Shown: positions 1-9,726 of the stretch, one piece after another
Position numbering within the stretch: position 1 is the first letter of the stretch
Layout of the letters: each line of letters begins with the position of its first letter
Assembly: GCA_019426215.1 (NCBI GenBank)
Contig: CM033403.1
Location: forward strand, 5,788,012-5,852,011
Length of the DNA: 64,000 nt
Origin: Buddleja alternifolia
Taxonomy: Eukaryota; Streptophyta; Magnoliopsida; Lamiales; Scrophulariaceae
Direction of reading: 5' to 3'
Notes under the pieces: generated by a model
What the model was told of the DNA's origin: nothing
Databases searched by the model: none
What the model saw: the letters and a program-made list of their open reading frames with translations, nothing else
Made by a program: the position numbers and the translations under genes

Positions 1-213
1 CACTTGATTAGGGAGATCATTGGGAAAAGGCGACGTTCGAGTGGACATGTCGCCTCTGTAAGAGCACTGCGGCAAGACCCGCTCACCAAACCCTTAGGCC
101 TAAAAAGTCTTGAAGGACAAGTTCCTCCACCGTCAGTAATAATATTTCAACACTCAGGGGGAGAATGGGCCCCAAGTACATGGGCAATTCAGCTAGGGAA
201 AGTGGGGAGAAAT
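1..213 (+). pseudogene. 3' end of a Ty1/copia polyprotein (RNase H tail) and polypurine tract
   Basis: The plus strand reads through a short segment ending in DPLTKPL at about 79-99, the usual closing motif of copia RNase H (family form ADPLTKxL). The preceding residues fit the HxRxxI stretch expected there, but the segment is divergent and the window starts inside the element. The purine-rich run AAAGTGGGGAGAAAT at 199-213 directly precedes an LTR-like TG and is the likely polypurine tract that primes plus-strand synthesis. Nothing indicates a functional protein. Confidence 0.55.
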
Positions 214-1604
214 TGTTAGAGTTTATGCCCGGCGCACCAATTTGGGCGCCATTCTAGGTAAATAATAACTTAGTTAACTATCTTTTTCATATACATAAAG
301 TTACTCTGTTGGCATTCCTTTATTCTTGTATATTGCTGGTCAAACTTAGAATAAGCCTGAAGGCGATCACACATACTATGGAGCAGTCATTGCGCATTGG
401 GATGGCAATGATTACATATGTTCCACAGGCTGTGGATCCTGACACATATGTTCCAAGTTGTGATGTCTCTCGAGATGACGGATATCAATGAGACCCAAAA
501 GGCTTGCTTATATGATGCATACTCTTTATTGAGTGTATCTCATTCCTTAGAAATTGGCACAATGAAAGCCTATGCATGTATGAGGGTTCCTATTATCGGA
601 ATAGGTATACTGAACAACCCCATGGAAGTTCCATTAAATGGAGTCCCAGTCAAATCTGGAACTTCCAGTGGTCTTATACACAATCGAACATGTCTTGATC
701 TGTTACATGATTACTTAGATGATCACAAATGGGCAAAATCAGACATGGGCTGATTCTGTATGAAGTCACGTGAGAATCAAGATGGGATCCATCTCTGACA
801 TTAGTCTTTTCAGTGAATCTTCTAGTTTAATAGATCTTTGACCTTAGCCACTTCTCTAGATTCAATTGGGACATTAGATACAGAGACTTTACTTATACAA
901 GGATCAAGTTCACGAAAAGCGTATCTTTATCTTCGTCTTTTTCTAGGTCTTCATGGCCTGTTGCTAGACAGTAATCACGAAAGGATTTTTGGGGCCCTTG
1001 GCAGCTGGGATTTCGAAATCTAGGTGAAGAAGAAAAGGGTTTTCTTCTTCTCCAAGTCTTGCAGTTGAATAAGGACTCTAAGGTTCATATTCTATATATA
1101 TGTGAGTGCAAGAGTAAAACCCCAAGCTTTTTAGGAGTGCCAAATTCGAACCCCAGCTGAAAATTAAGAGAGAATCGCCCCTCCCTTGTTCCAACAAGAC
1201 ATCGTTTTGTTCATGTGTTGAACTTAACGATTCACATATTCCATTCCTTCACATAATCTAGCCTAGGTTTTAGACTTAGATCTATTTCGTTGGCTAACAC
1301 CAATAACGAAGTAGGTGGTGACTTGAATGAGGTGAGGATACATCTTAGAGGTGCAACGTTTAGAGAACGAAAATCGGGGATACAATCGACGGGCGATTTG
1401 CTCCATCAAATCGTGTGGAATTGCACCACAGGGTTGAAAAGATCCAAGATTATTGCTGGGAGAATTTGATCATGAGGTGTAATTTTCGCAACTTTCTCTA
1501 TAGCATAATCGAGCACACCATTATTCCTGTTTCTGGTGATTGTACGTTTAAATATTTAAATTCCGCTGCCACGAGCCACCCGCGGAATAGAACCCAACCC
1601 AACA
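214..1604 (+). repeat. Copia LTR (element F), about 1.39 kb
   Basis: The segment begins TGTTAGAG directly after a polypurine tract and ends CCCAACA directly before a primer-binding site, so both ends fit an LTR with TG...CA termini. Near the 3' end it has the TTCCGCTGCC ... CCCGCGGA stretch seen in plant copia LTRs. No second copy of this LTR is in the window, so the boundaries rest on the flanking signals alone. It has a polypurine tract on its left and a primer site on its right, so it could be the 3' LTR of one element and the 5' LTR of the next. Confidence 0.6.
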
Positions 1605-1605
1605 G

Positions 1606-1617
1606 TGGTATTAGAGC
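1606..1617 (+). other. Primer-binding site, initiator tRNA-Met type
   Basis: TGGTATTAGAGCC starts one base after the end of the LTR. It matches the complement of the plant initiator tRNA-Met 3' end (TGGTATCAGAGCC) with one mismatch. Position and sequence support use as the minus-strand primer site. Confidence 0.6.
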
Positions 1618-3139
1618 CATGGTGGCCTCGATTAAGCTATATAATGTGTTAGCATGTTTTATTTACGTGTATGAAAATTGGTGCATGTTAAAAATATGTT
1701 CGTCGTTTAGAAAAATTGATTTTTCGATTGGGATATAATTGATAGTTTTGTGTAAACGTTTTGGTTTTGAAAATTCAAATGGAAAGGATTCTTGGTTATG
1801 TGTAGATTATTTGGATGATTTTGGAATGCTCGGTGGTAGGACATCGCGAGATGATTAGGCCAAAGGCTTAATTGTCGAGTGATTATACCTAGCCCGAGGT
1901 GGGAACGAATTCGTCCATCATTGACTGAGAGAATCACTCATGGATGAAAAGGGGAGAAATCCCGTACAGCAACAGGTGTTGTCGCCCGCGCACAGGCACC
2001 GGCAGGCGAGACTTGGTGGTCTCGCCTCTGCCAAGCGCTGCCACGTCCTCGGCGTGGGTCTACCGGCGCCCAGGCATGGTGAGCAGACTCGGATCAAAAA
2101 AAAATTCTCATTTTTTGATGCCGAAAGGTCGGGTAACCCAAGAACCTGACCCCAGTTAATTGTTTAAAAACCTATCATTTCTGAAAAGGGTTTTGAAAAT
2201 TGAAAATCGATATTATCCCGATGAAATTTGCAATTTTGTTTAGACGACGGATGGGAAAATTTTCGATATCGCATATATATGTTTGTTGCTTGGCATGCTT
2301 GTGTGATGGGGATGAACCATGGGCCTAGTCTACGTTGTATGGTTTTCATTGTATGTAATATTCTAGGGTTGTAAAAATAGTCGGTTTGGCTTTTACCTTT
2401 CTATCAAGTGGATTAGTAGTAGTTGATAGACTATGTAATCGAAGACGGAGCGAGAAGACGAAGCCATGACTCGAAGACTTGTTTGTTGTGGTGGAACCCA
2501 TTGTAATAGTCTAGTTATATTTATTTTCTAGAATGTCCTGGCCCCCTTTGGCTCAGTGGGTTAGTAGGTTAGGGCTCGAGGTGGTTCATCCTCAATTGAC
2601 CACTTTATGGGATGTTTATTTATCTTTCCAATACGATATGTGATGTGTTCTGAAATGCATGCATAGGATAGATAACTAAACAAGATAATTGTAATACTGA
2701 TGAGACCTACTTGAAAAATATAAGGCTAATGTGGGAATAGAATTGGAGTTTTATTTCCACTCTATCCATCATAAGCAATTTCCATGTGATATGCCGCTGA
2801 AGTTCAAATCCATTTGCTTCAAAAATGGGGTGGGTTGATGATTGGTTGTGAGCGTTACTAAGCATAAGATTCCCTATGAGATCATTAGTTTCATTACTTA
2901 GCTCAAAAAATGAGGGTAATGGAATTAATGATTGACCACGGGATATTTGATGGGTCGGGCATAACATCGACTACCATGTGTTAGCTCAGAAAATGGGGCA
3001 CATGCAAAAGATGACAAAAAAGATCTTGAGAACTATCAAGGAAGATAGAAGGCCCGGTAAGGTTACTATTCAAATTAATCATATGTTAGCTCGGAAAATG
3101 GGGCATATGATGAAGTTTGGATTGATCTCAAGCCCACTA
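1618..3139 (+). other. Leader or internal remnant downstream of LTR F, no gene seen
   Basis: About 1.5 kb with no convincing protein. A GC-rich patch at about 1960-2090 is open in two frames, but neither translation looks like gag. The only clear structure is the set of three hairpin repeats at 2892-3109, listed separately. A weak tRNA-like box pair lies near 2549-2591. The region probably belongs to the same retroelement as the LTR because it follows the primer site; that is inference. Confidence 0.4.
2892..3109. repeat. Three hairpin repeats with a conserved 18-nt loop and covarying 6-bp stems
   Basis: Copies lie at 2892-2921, 2975-3004 and 3080-3109. Each has perfectly complementary 6-bp arms: CATTAC/GTAATG, CATGTG/CACATG and CATATG/CATATG. 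The 18-nt loops are near identical: TTAGCTCAAAAAATGAGG, TTAGCTCAGAAAATGGGG and TTAGCTCGGAAAATGGGG. The three variable arm positions change while pairing is kept. They lie downstream of a retroelement primer site. Confidence 0.6.
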
Positions 3140-3985
3140 AAGAATTAACTATTCTTCGAATCACACCAAGAGGGTGGTGGGATTTGGAAAACTAGTGGGA
3201 GCGAACTCTTTTATTGTGTCACATTTTCTCTGATGGGCTCCCTTTTTCCATCGTACTGGAGCGATTCGAAAAGAACGATTAGGGTCATATTCTATTCTTT
3301 CTACAATGCCCATAGATGAAGTGCTTCGTTTCAGATCAATTCTTCACTGCAATCGCTTTGATCCACCCCCTCGGTGAAAAAGAATAATACGTCCTGAAGA
3401 ATTCCTACTAGCAGACTTCCATGTACTCAAAGTGAATTGTCTAAGTGCTCTCCTTTCTCTCATTGTCTATCTAGTAATCATTCGATTCTCAATTCAGGCT
3501 AGCTCCTACTCCTCCTTATCTTTTAGGATATGATCGGCGTTGGTCCTTCGTTCATTGTATAGTGAGAAAGATGCTTCACTGCCCACTTTCTATAGTTGTC
3601 TTTGAAATTGGCTACATGCGATAGAGCTATGTGTACACCACCGCATCGAGACTCTTTTTCGAAAGTGAGATCACCATCGGCTTGTTGAAGAGGGAAAGCT
3701 CTCTCAACAATTAATTGCAGCTAGCGCGCTTGACTAATAAGATAGAAAGAGGCAAGCCCCACTCCTAACAAGTTGCTGAGTTCGGATTTCGGGGCTACCT
3801 ACTTTAGGTCTTATGTAATGTATAAAGAAGAGCCCTCATTTGGCCTTTTTGTTTAAGGGCTGCTCTCCTTTTAAATAGAAAGGAGTGGGAGAGCGGAGGT
3901 GATTTCAGTAAACTGATGCATGAGCTGAGGCTACCATGTCCCGCCGACCCTCTGAAAAGTCAGGTCGTAAAATAGCTCATAGGGA
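3140..3985. other. Nuclear insert of mitochondrial DNA (NUMT)
   Basis: The stretch carries a recognisable mitochondrial rpl2 5' segment on the minus strand. It continues rightwards as moderately GC-rich DNA of the kind found between plant mitochondrial genes, unlike the AT-rich surroundings. The left edge is placed just beyond the last rpl2-like codons and the right edge where gypsy integrase coding begins, so both are approximate. The part right of 3463 is assigned by continuity and appearance, not by a gene. The insert abuts a truncated gypsy element; either one was broken by the other or both were joined during repair. Confidence 0.7.
3150..3463 (-). pseudogene. rpl2: Mitochondrial ribosomal protein L2 fragment, pseudogene
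   Basis: Reading from ATG at 3463 down to 3248 gives 72 codons with no indel that match the N-terminal part of plant mitochondrial ribosomal protein L2. Recognisable stretches are FTLST, RNSSGR, FHRGGGSKRLQ, RIDLKRSTSS and GIVERIEYDPNRS. Likeness continues more weakly to about 3150 (QRKCDTIKEFAP). Codon 40 is TGA at 3344-3346 where the family has Arg, one C-to-T change from CGA. In mitochondria the product is part of the large ribosomal subunit. Here there is no presequence, a stop and no C-terminal part, so it is a dead fragment. Confidence 0.85.
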
Positions 3986-4029
3986 GTCTGAATCAAGCAA
4001 AATCAAAGACAGGTGAAACTCAGATAAGC

Positions 4030-5314
4030 GGAGGAGGAGACACATTCATGAAAAGCGAGAAGACTGGAGGACCGAGATCATTCGATATCTCACTCAGGGT
4101 GTATTCCCAGAGGAAAGAAACTCTTGGCTATATCTACAAACCCGACCTAATAGATTCTTCATGAACGATGGTGTGCTGTACAAAAAATCATTTGTACAAC
4201 CACACCTGAGATGTGTATCACCGGAAGAGGGAGACTACGTGCTACGAGAAATCCATAAAGGAGACAACGGCAACCACATAGGGGATCAGCCTTAGCTGGA
4301 ATGAGTTTGAGGGCCACATACTTCTGGCCATCCCTTAAGGAGGACGCAGCTAACCTGGTAAAGAAGTGCGAGCAATGTCAGTTACACGCCAGCCTTATCC
4401 ATCAATCTGTAGAGGCGGTGCGTTCCATGAGTGTCCCATGCCCCTTGGCCAAGTGGGGTGTGGACATTGTGGGAACCTTCCCCATAGCAAAGGCTCAAAA
4501 GAAATTTCTATTGATGGTAGTGGACTACTTCAGCAAGTGGGTCGAGGCCGAAGACCTAGCTAGAGAGATCATAGCTGACAACAGAAGGTAGTTCAGCAGA
4601 GTCAAGCTGAGGAGGTTGTGCCAAGAGCTAGGGATTCAGCAACGCTTCAGAGCGGTGGCCCATCCTCAATCCAATGGTCAGGTAGAGGTTACTAAAAGAA
4701 TAATTGTACAAGGTCTAAAGATCAGGTATTTCTACACCCTTTATCTTTTATTACGTGTCACTTATATTAGCATGTTCAATTTCATAAAAAATACATCACT
4801 AATATGCTCGCGGAAAACACCCAAACCTCGGTTATATAGACTAGAGGGAGCGGGTGGGATATGGGTTGAGGAATTATAATCAGTATTATGGTCATATTGG
4901 ACCACCCCAAAATCTACTACAGGAGAAAGTCCTTTTCACTTGGTGTATGGAACAGAGGAGGCCATACCTGCAGAGGTCGGTGTGCAAACCCACCGGGTCA
5001 GATACTTCGAACAAGAGCAGAACAAGGAATGACTAAGGGAAGAGCTGGACTTAATCCAGGAAAGCAGAAACAAGACATACCTGTCGATAGAGCAATACAA
5101 ACAGAGGATCATGCAGGACCAGGCAGCAAAGGTGAAGGCCAGATCTCTACAGGTCGGCGATCTGGTACTCAAGAAAGTAGATGCAGTATGCACAGTGAAG
5201 AAGTTGGACCCTAACTGGGAAGGTCCCTACAAAGTAATCAAGGTGTTAGCGGGAGGAGCGTACGAGCTAGAGGACAACCAGGGAAAATTACACCCTCGCC
5301 CATGGAACATGTAA
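4030..5314 (+). pseudogene. Ty3/gypsy integrase, broken
   Basis: The N-terminal part has the zinc-binding region, with HKGDNGNH near 4256-4280 and the CEQCQ cysteines near 4367-4381. The core follows, with VDIVGTFP near 4462-4485 and VVDYFSKWVEA near 4518-4550. A chromo-less C-terminal part ends in LDPNWEGPYKVIK and HPRPWNM (about 5205-5314). Breaks: a stop at about 4294, a stop at 4589-4591, and loss or replacement of core sequence at about 4720-4890 by unrelated AT-rich DNA. [12 protein letters not shown] sequence resumes at about 4926 in another frame, with another stop at about 5031. The enzyme would have joined element cDNA to the chromosome; this copy cannot. Confidence 0.8.
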
Positions 5315-5928
5315 AATTTGAAAAAGTTTTACATTGGATTATTTGCAATTTGCTTTATTTTACATTTTGATGTATCGGCTCATGAAACTACTAATATTTT
5401 TGGTTGAAGTTATGATTGTGTTTTCAGGTAATACCTAAGAATGTAATGCCTTCTTTGCAAGGTCAGATGCAAAGCTCCGGAAATCTAGTAAGAGTTTGTT
5501 TTATTGAGAAATTTGGTATGATGTATATGTTTATAAATAAATTGATGATTGAAATGTGAAGCAAGGATAGTTGGTGGAAGGGAGGTAGTCGGAGGACTAG
5601 GAATGTACCACCCGGTAGGTAGCCGGGGTTAGTAATGCTAGGCGTAAAATCGGTGACGGACCCGAAGGCATTATACCAAGAGGAAATAAGGAGAGACTGG
5701 TTGAGGAATCACCTTCGAGGTGGTTCTACCACCTGTCCTAGGCAGACTGGGGTTTGGAGCGACAAGGAGGAAAGGTCAGCCATAAGGTTGCATAAGAAAT
5801 AAGGAGGGAAGGTACGGAGAAATGTGGGAAATAAGGCAGGATACCTGCGGTAAAGGCTAGCCACCCGAGCCCGTTCAGGAAATTTGTGTACGGATAGGAG
5901 GAACATGTGTAACAAGGCAGGTGATAAA
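5315..5928 (+). other. Non-coding spacer after integrase
   Basis: About 600 bases between the last integrase codons and the minisatellite. No open frame of note and no recognised motif. In Tat elements this is the pol to 3' LTR spacer. Confidence 0.4.
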
Positions 5929-6202
5929 TGCAAATCTCCACAATTGCATAGGTGCGGTGCAAGTCCCCACGATTGTATGCTCTTGTTGATGATGGGAGTT
6001 TGATCCCGTGTGCAAGTCTCCACGATTGCAAGACAGTCAGGGTGTTTGATCCCGATGCCAATCCCCACGATTGCATAAGAGAAAGTAACAGTGTTTGATC
6101 CCGATACAAGTCCCCATGATTGCATAAGAGAAAGTAAGGGTGTTTGATCCCGATGCAAGTCTCAACGATTGCATAGTGACAGTGCAAGTCCATATGATTG
6201 TA
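5929..6202. repeat. Minisatellite with about seven copies of a 19-20 bp core
   Basis: The core TGCAAGTCCCCACGATTGCA recurs with small changes near 5930, 5958, 6011, 6057, 6106, 6153 and 6182. Some copies lie in longer units of about 50 bp that also hold GTTTGATCCCGA and AAGAGAAAGTAA. Arrays in the region between pol and the 3' LTR are known in Tat-lineage elements. Long open frames on the minus strand here are products of the repeat. Confidence 0.7.
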
Positions 6203-6792
6203 CGTGTCAAGAAATTACTAGGAATTGATGAATGTTTTAAGGCAAGACCCCATTATAAGAGTTGCAGCTATAGCTCTTCAGGTCTGGTGGTACTACCTGA
6301 TGTCTAACTGGTTTATCTGATCTAGAAAGGAATACCTAGAATTCTTCGTGTATGTCAAACACTGTTGGTATGGAAAGTGAAAGTATCGATGAAGGTATGG
6401 CTGTATTATTTACTTCATTTTTTACCAAGTGTGTAATTTAAATATATCTGTGTGAAAGACTAACTTGCTTCCTCAAAGGGAATCAAAATTTTCTATGTTT
6501 CCTTAGTTTTCACAAAGTACGCAGATATGATTCAAAAGCCTAAAAGGAGAAATGTAGCACGACACAGGTAAGCCTCTTTTCTTAGCAAAATGGCACACGA
6601 AAAATAGATATAAGTAGACATCATATTAGATATTTATAAAAACCAAGCAGTTTTATCGTCCCAATTGAGGACAGGTCTGGCAAAACAAGCAAAAACCATA
6701 AACATAAATGGTCTAAGCGCGACATATGCCCAAAACCAAACCAACAAAAATATAATATGCCCATTAAAAACTAGAAATTGTTAAGTTGTTCT
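6203..6792. other. Spacer between minisatellite and antisense gene, nothing seen
   Basis: About 590 bases of AT-rich sequence without an open frame or repeat that I recognise. It would hold the 3' untranslated region of the antisense gene. Confidence 0.4.
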
Positions 6793-7377
6793 TCACTCAG
6801 TAGGCTCAGCCCCAGCAACGGCAACATCAATATTAGCAACACCAGGAGGAGGATCAGCAACACCTACGGGCTGGTCAGCAACAACTTCATCAGGCTGACC
6901 TGCAGCAGGTGGGACAGCCAGATCCGCAGCAAGAGGAACTCCTAGAGTGGCGACAACAGTCTCTTGGGCAACTTTCGGATCTAGGAAATCATCACAAACA
7001 TCCTCAGGAGGATAACCCTTGGCCCGAAACAGAGCAGCACAACCATCAAAGTCTTTGACAAATAAATCAATAGAGTTGTTGTCAACTAGATCTGAAAATT
7101 CCTTGGAAGCAAGAAAGTCAGCTTTGAATTTGGCAAGGAGCTCCTGTCCTTCAGTAAAGGCGGGGAAGTTAGTTATCCAATTCTGGCACTCCACATTCAG
7201 AACTTCCTCCAGCTCTGTCCCCTTTTGTGTTGCCTGTGCAGCTAAGGCCACCTCCAGATCCACCTTTTCAGCCAGCAACTTCTGGAAATCCACATGCAGA
7301 TTCTTCAAGTCCTGGCGCAAACTCTTCTCCTTAAATGACCAGGACTCCTGAGATTTCTTCAGCTGCTCTTGCACCAT
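6793..7377 (-). CDS. C-terminal part of the antisense accessory protein (coiled coil plus Ala/Pro/Val-rich tail)
   Basis: A 194-codon open stretch on the strand opposite to the gypsy pol. Residues 1-65 have heptad-like Leu/Lys/Glu pattern typical of a coiled coil. Residues 70-130 contain FTEGQELLAKF and FVKDFDGCAALFRAKGYPPE, which resemble the C-terminal part of plant accessory proteins with the 'putative gypsy type transposon' domain. The tail is a run of Ala, Val and Pro. Just upstream (right) the frame is shifted by one base at a run of six A. An exon then follows with a canonical intron at 7449-7525. The protein's function is unknown. Confidence 0.6.
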   Translation of the reverse strand: MVQEQLKKSQESWSFKEKSLRQDLKNLHVDFQKLLAEKVDLEVALAAQATQKGTELEEVLNVECQNWITNFPAFTEGQELLAKFKADFLASKEFSDLVDNNSIDLFVKDFDGCAALFRAKGYPPEDVCDDFLDPKVAQETVVATLGVPLAADLAVPPAAGQPDEVVADQPVGVADPPPGVANIDVAVAGAEPTE

Positions 7378-7448
7378 TTTTTCTACAGGTCCTCCACCTC
7401 AGTATTTTGATACTGATCTGTCAAAGCACGACTGGACAGCATATGGTC

Positions 7449-7525
7449 CTATCATAAAAAGCAGATAAAATATTTATACAAAAGAAATCACTAAAACGCA
7501 AAAAACCAAATGCAAAGTAAACTTA
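7449..7525 (-). other. Predicted 77-nt intron in the antisense accessory gene
   Basis: On the minus strand the donor is AAG|GTAAGT at 7526/7525 and the acceptor is TTATGATAG at 7457-7449. The interval is T-rich, as plant introns are. The exons on either side read LTPREVARDAFLLPK and DHMLSSRALTDQYQ, which suits one continuous protein. Confidence 0.55.
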
Positions 7526-7526
7526 C

Positions 7527-8297
7527 CTTGGGCAGAAGGAGGAAGGCATCCCTGGCAACCTCGCGGGGAGTCAAGCTCTTCAGGTAGTGATGATCAAGAG
7601 AGTTGGGTAACCTCTGTATAGAATCTATCATCACAGCAATGTCATTACTCCTCGGAGCAGAAAGAGGAGTCGGGTCCTAGAGGCTGGTGGATCTGCAGTC
7701 CTGAGCTGCAGGTCGGGAATAAGCTCCTTGATGACTATATCTGAGTTGCCACGCTTAATTGGACGAGTATCCAGAGGAGTCATCGAAGTTGCGGCCTCCT
7801 CCCTGAGGTTATCTCTGATGCCAAGGTTGGATTGCATGGAGGGACAGAGTGTTCTCCCTGGCCCAAACTAGGAGAAGACATAGCTGCAAGAGGTATGGCT
7901 GGAGATTGCACCACCTGCGGTGGCACACCTGGAGGTGGTGGTAGCAAAGGGTTCTCCGAAGCTGGAAGAGGCTTCTTCCTGGGCTTGAAAGCATCCTTAG
8001 TACAGGAGGCATCCATTAACTTTTTTGCAAAACGCACATCAGCAAATAACATTTAGACACAAGAACATCAATTTGGGAACTACAACATAAGCATATACAA
8101 AATATCACGCAAGTACTACCTAGGTTTTTGCCCTGTAGATCAGGCCCAACAATGCTAAAATTGATGTTGTGTAACAAACGGTCATCAACAAGTTTACCCA
8201 CATCACGAGGGATAATATTCAGATAGTGCACAAGCTGTTGGTGATATGAAGATAAATTTTGGGGAGGGTAAGGATGGGTGCCATCTACCTTCTCCAA
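7527..8297 (-). pseudogene. Middle part of the antisense accessory protein, in pieces
   Basis: Open pieces on the minus strand are 8297 down to about 8124 (VDGTHPYPPQNLSSY ... VGKLVDDRLLH), then about 8052 down to 7780 (KKLMDASCTKDAFKP followed by a Pro-rich stretch), then 7837 down to 7631. A possible donor (CCTAG|GTAGTA) follows the first piece, so at least one gap may be an intron. Not every junction can be placed by eye, and frameshifts are equally possible. The Pro-rich linker between an N-terminal domain and a coiled coil is the usual layout of this protein type. Confidence 0.45.
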
Positions 8298-8398
8298 AAA
8301 CTTGCTACGAAAATCCCAAAGCTCACCCAGAGGTGGGGAAACAAAAAAGTAATTGTATTTTCATTTTTCTTGGTACGATGAGTAGCCAAGAAGGTGGC

Positions 8399-9028
8399 CT
8401 AACCTCGGGAGGTAAGGTAAAAAATGCCACTATCTGAGGAGTTAGAGCGAGGCAGAAACAAAGAATAAAAAAGATTGACCACAGCTGGGTGGCCATGATG
8501 GTGAAAGAGAACAGCAAAGCCAGCTATCATACAAATGGCATTGGGAGCAAATTGGTTCAGAGGGATGCGATACCTGTTGGCTATCTCACTAAAAAGACGA
8601 GGAATAGGGAAACATAGACCTGCTCTGAGGTGGGCAACGTAGAAACAAATGTAATCTAAGGGAGGGCAATGAGGCCTATCCTGTGCAGTTGCGACCACAA
8701 CTTGGTACCTCTCAGATATGCCATATGTTTGGTGTATTGTTTGCTCTTGTTGAAGATTAAAATGGGACTGGAGGGCTCCTACAATGTCTAGGGCGCTAGA
8801 GCGGCTACCTCTGGGGTTCTCTCCTTGGGAGGGGGAGGAGATGATGGTGGTATTACGCCCATCGGACTCGGTGTCGAAAGATTCGACGTTGATGATTTTG
8901 TCACCCTCGGTGGCACTATATAAATCATGCACAAATGATGTGGTCTTCTCCTCAGAATTGGAGGCAGTTTCCAGCAAATCATGAGGCTCACCTCGAATCT
9001 GAGAATCGAAACCAAGACTATGCGACAT
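8399..9028 (-). CDS. N-terminal domain of the antisense accessory protein, plant 'putative gypsy type transposon' domain
   Basis: A 209-codon frame starting at ATG 9028. Residues 1-110 are acidic and Ser-rich. From about residue 125 it reads DYICFYVAHLRAGLCFPIPR, then IANRYRIPLNQFAPNA and FAVLFHHHGHPAVVNLF. This is the pattern of the plant domain annotated as Transposase_28 (Pfam PF04195, 'putative gypsy type transposon'): a Pro-rich hydrophobic segment, an FAPNA-type segment and a terminal helix. No enzymatic role is known. It lies antisense to pol inside a Tat-like element, as in Grande. The next exon or frame continues at about 8420. Confidence 0.7.
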   Translation of the reverse strand: MSHSLGFDSQIRGEPHDLLETASNSEEKTTSFVHDLYSATEGDKIINVESFDTESDGRNTTIISSPSQGENPRGSRSSALDIVGALQSHFNLQQEQTIHQTYGISERYQVVVATAQDRPHCPPLDYICFYVAHLRAGLCFPIPRLFSEIANRYRIPLNQFAPNAICMIAGFAVLFHHHGHPAVVNLFYSLFLPRSNSSDSGIFYLTSRG

Positions 9029-9726
9029 AATTGCCTACAACAAGAAAAAAAGACAAAGGCAACAACAACAACAAAATTTGGGGAATTTTTCTCCGAGCTA
9101 CGCAGCACACAAATACAACAAGCAAAATATAAAAATAGGAGAAAGAGAGAAATGCGCAATACCTAGGAAGTGGGCAACAAACGTGGGTAATGGCTGCTGG
9201 AGAAAATGAATTCAAGAGAAGGAGGAAAGGGTTATTCTGAATTTTCATGCTAAACAAAAATCTGATAAAAAGATAACAAAATCGACAATTTTTCGCAAGT
9301 TAACATTTCAAAATTCAAAAATTCAAAAATAAAATAACTTACAAGGAAAGAGGCGGGCTTTATCCCCAACTGTACACGTGGCGATCATCAATGCGTACCT
9401 AAGTGCAGTTATGGCGGCATCGTCTGACGAGGTCTTCATGATGGCGCGGCTTTCTCGAACTCCAAGGTAATAACTGCAGAAGTATGTGGAGAAGTCCAAT
9501 CGGCTAACCAACTCATAACTTCTTAAAACCTACACGGGAAGGCTTCCAAGAGCTCCGCAAGTAAAGTTGCTATACCTGGACATATTGGAGATTCTTTCAG
9601 CATTTGTTCTTCATCCTATTTTTTATCTGCATCTCTGGAGTTTTGTCAGCTCGGCCCATATCAATTATTTCTTGTCAACTCTTACAGCTTGACTACGTCA
9701 AACTTTAGAGTTGGGGAGGCTATTAA
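9029..9726. other. Region between antisense gene and 3' LTR
   Basis: About 700 bases with no convincing coding sequence. For the minus-strand accessory gene this is the place for its promoter, but I see no clear TATA box. AGTTGGGGAGGCTAT (about 9709-9723), just before the LTR, is a possible polypurine tract on the plus strand. Confidence 0.4.

Noticed and set aside
1940..2159. GC-rich open frames in two phases
   Set aside because: Composition alone opens the frames. No gag or other likeness, and no support as a gene.
2549..2591. tRNA or SINE promoter: TGGCTCAGTGG (A box) and GGTTCATCC (B box-like)
   Set aside because: The A box fits the consensus but the B box does not, no cloverleaf can be folded by eye, and there is no tail or target duplication.
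5709..6193. Two overlapping minus-strand open frames of about 150 codons
   Set aside because: They are translations of the minisatellite core in two frames and resemble no protein.
7019..7351. Plus-strand frame inside the antisense accessory gene
   Set aside because: Shadow of the minus-strand coding sequence, with no likeness of its own.
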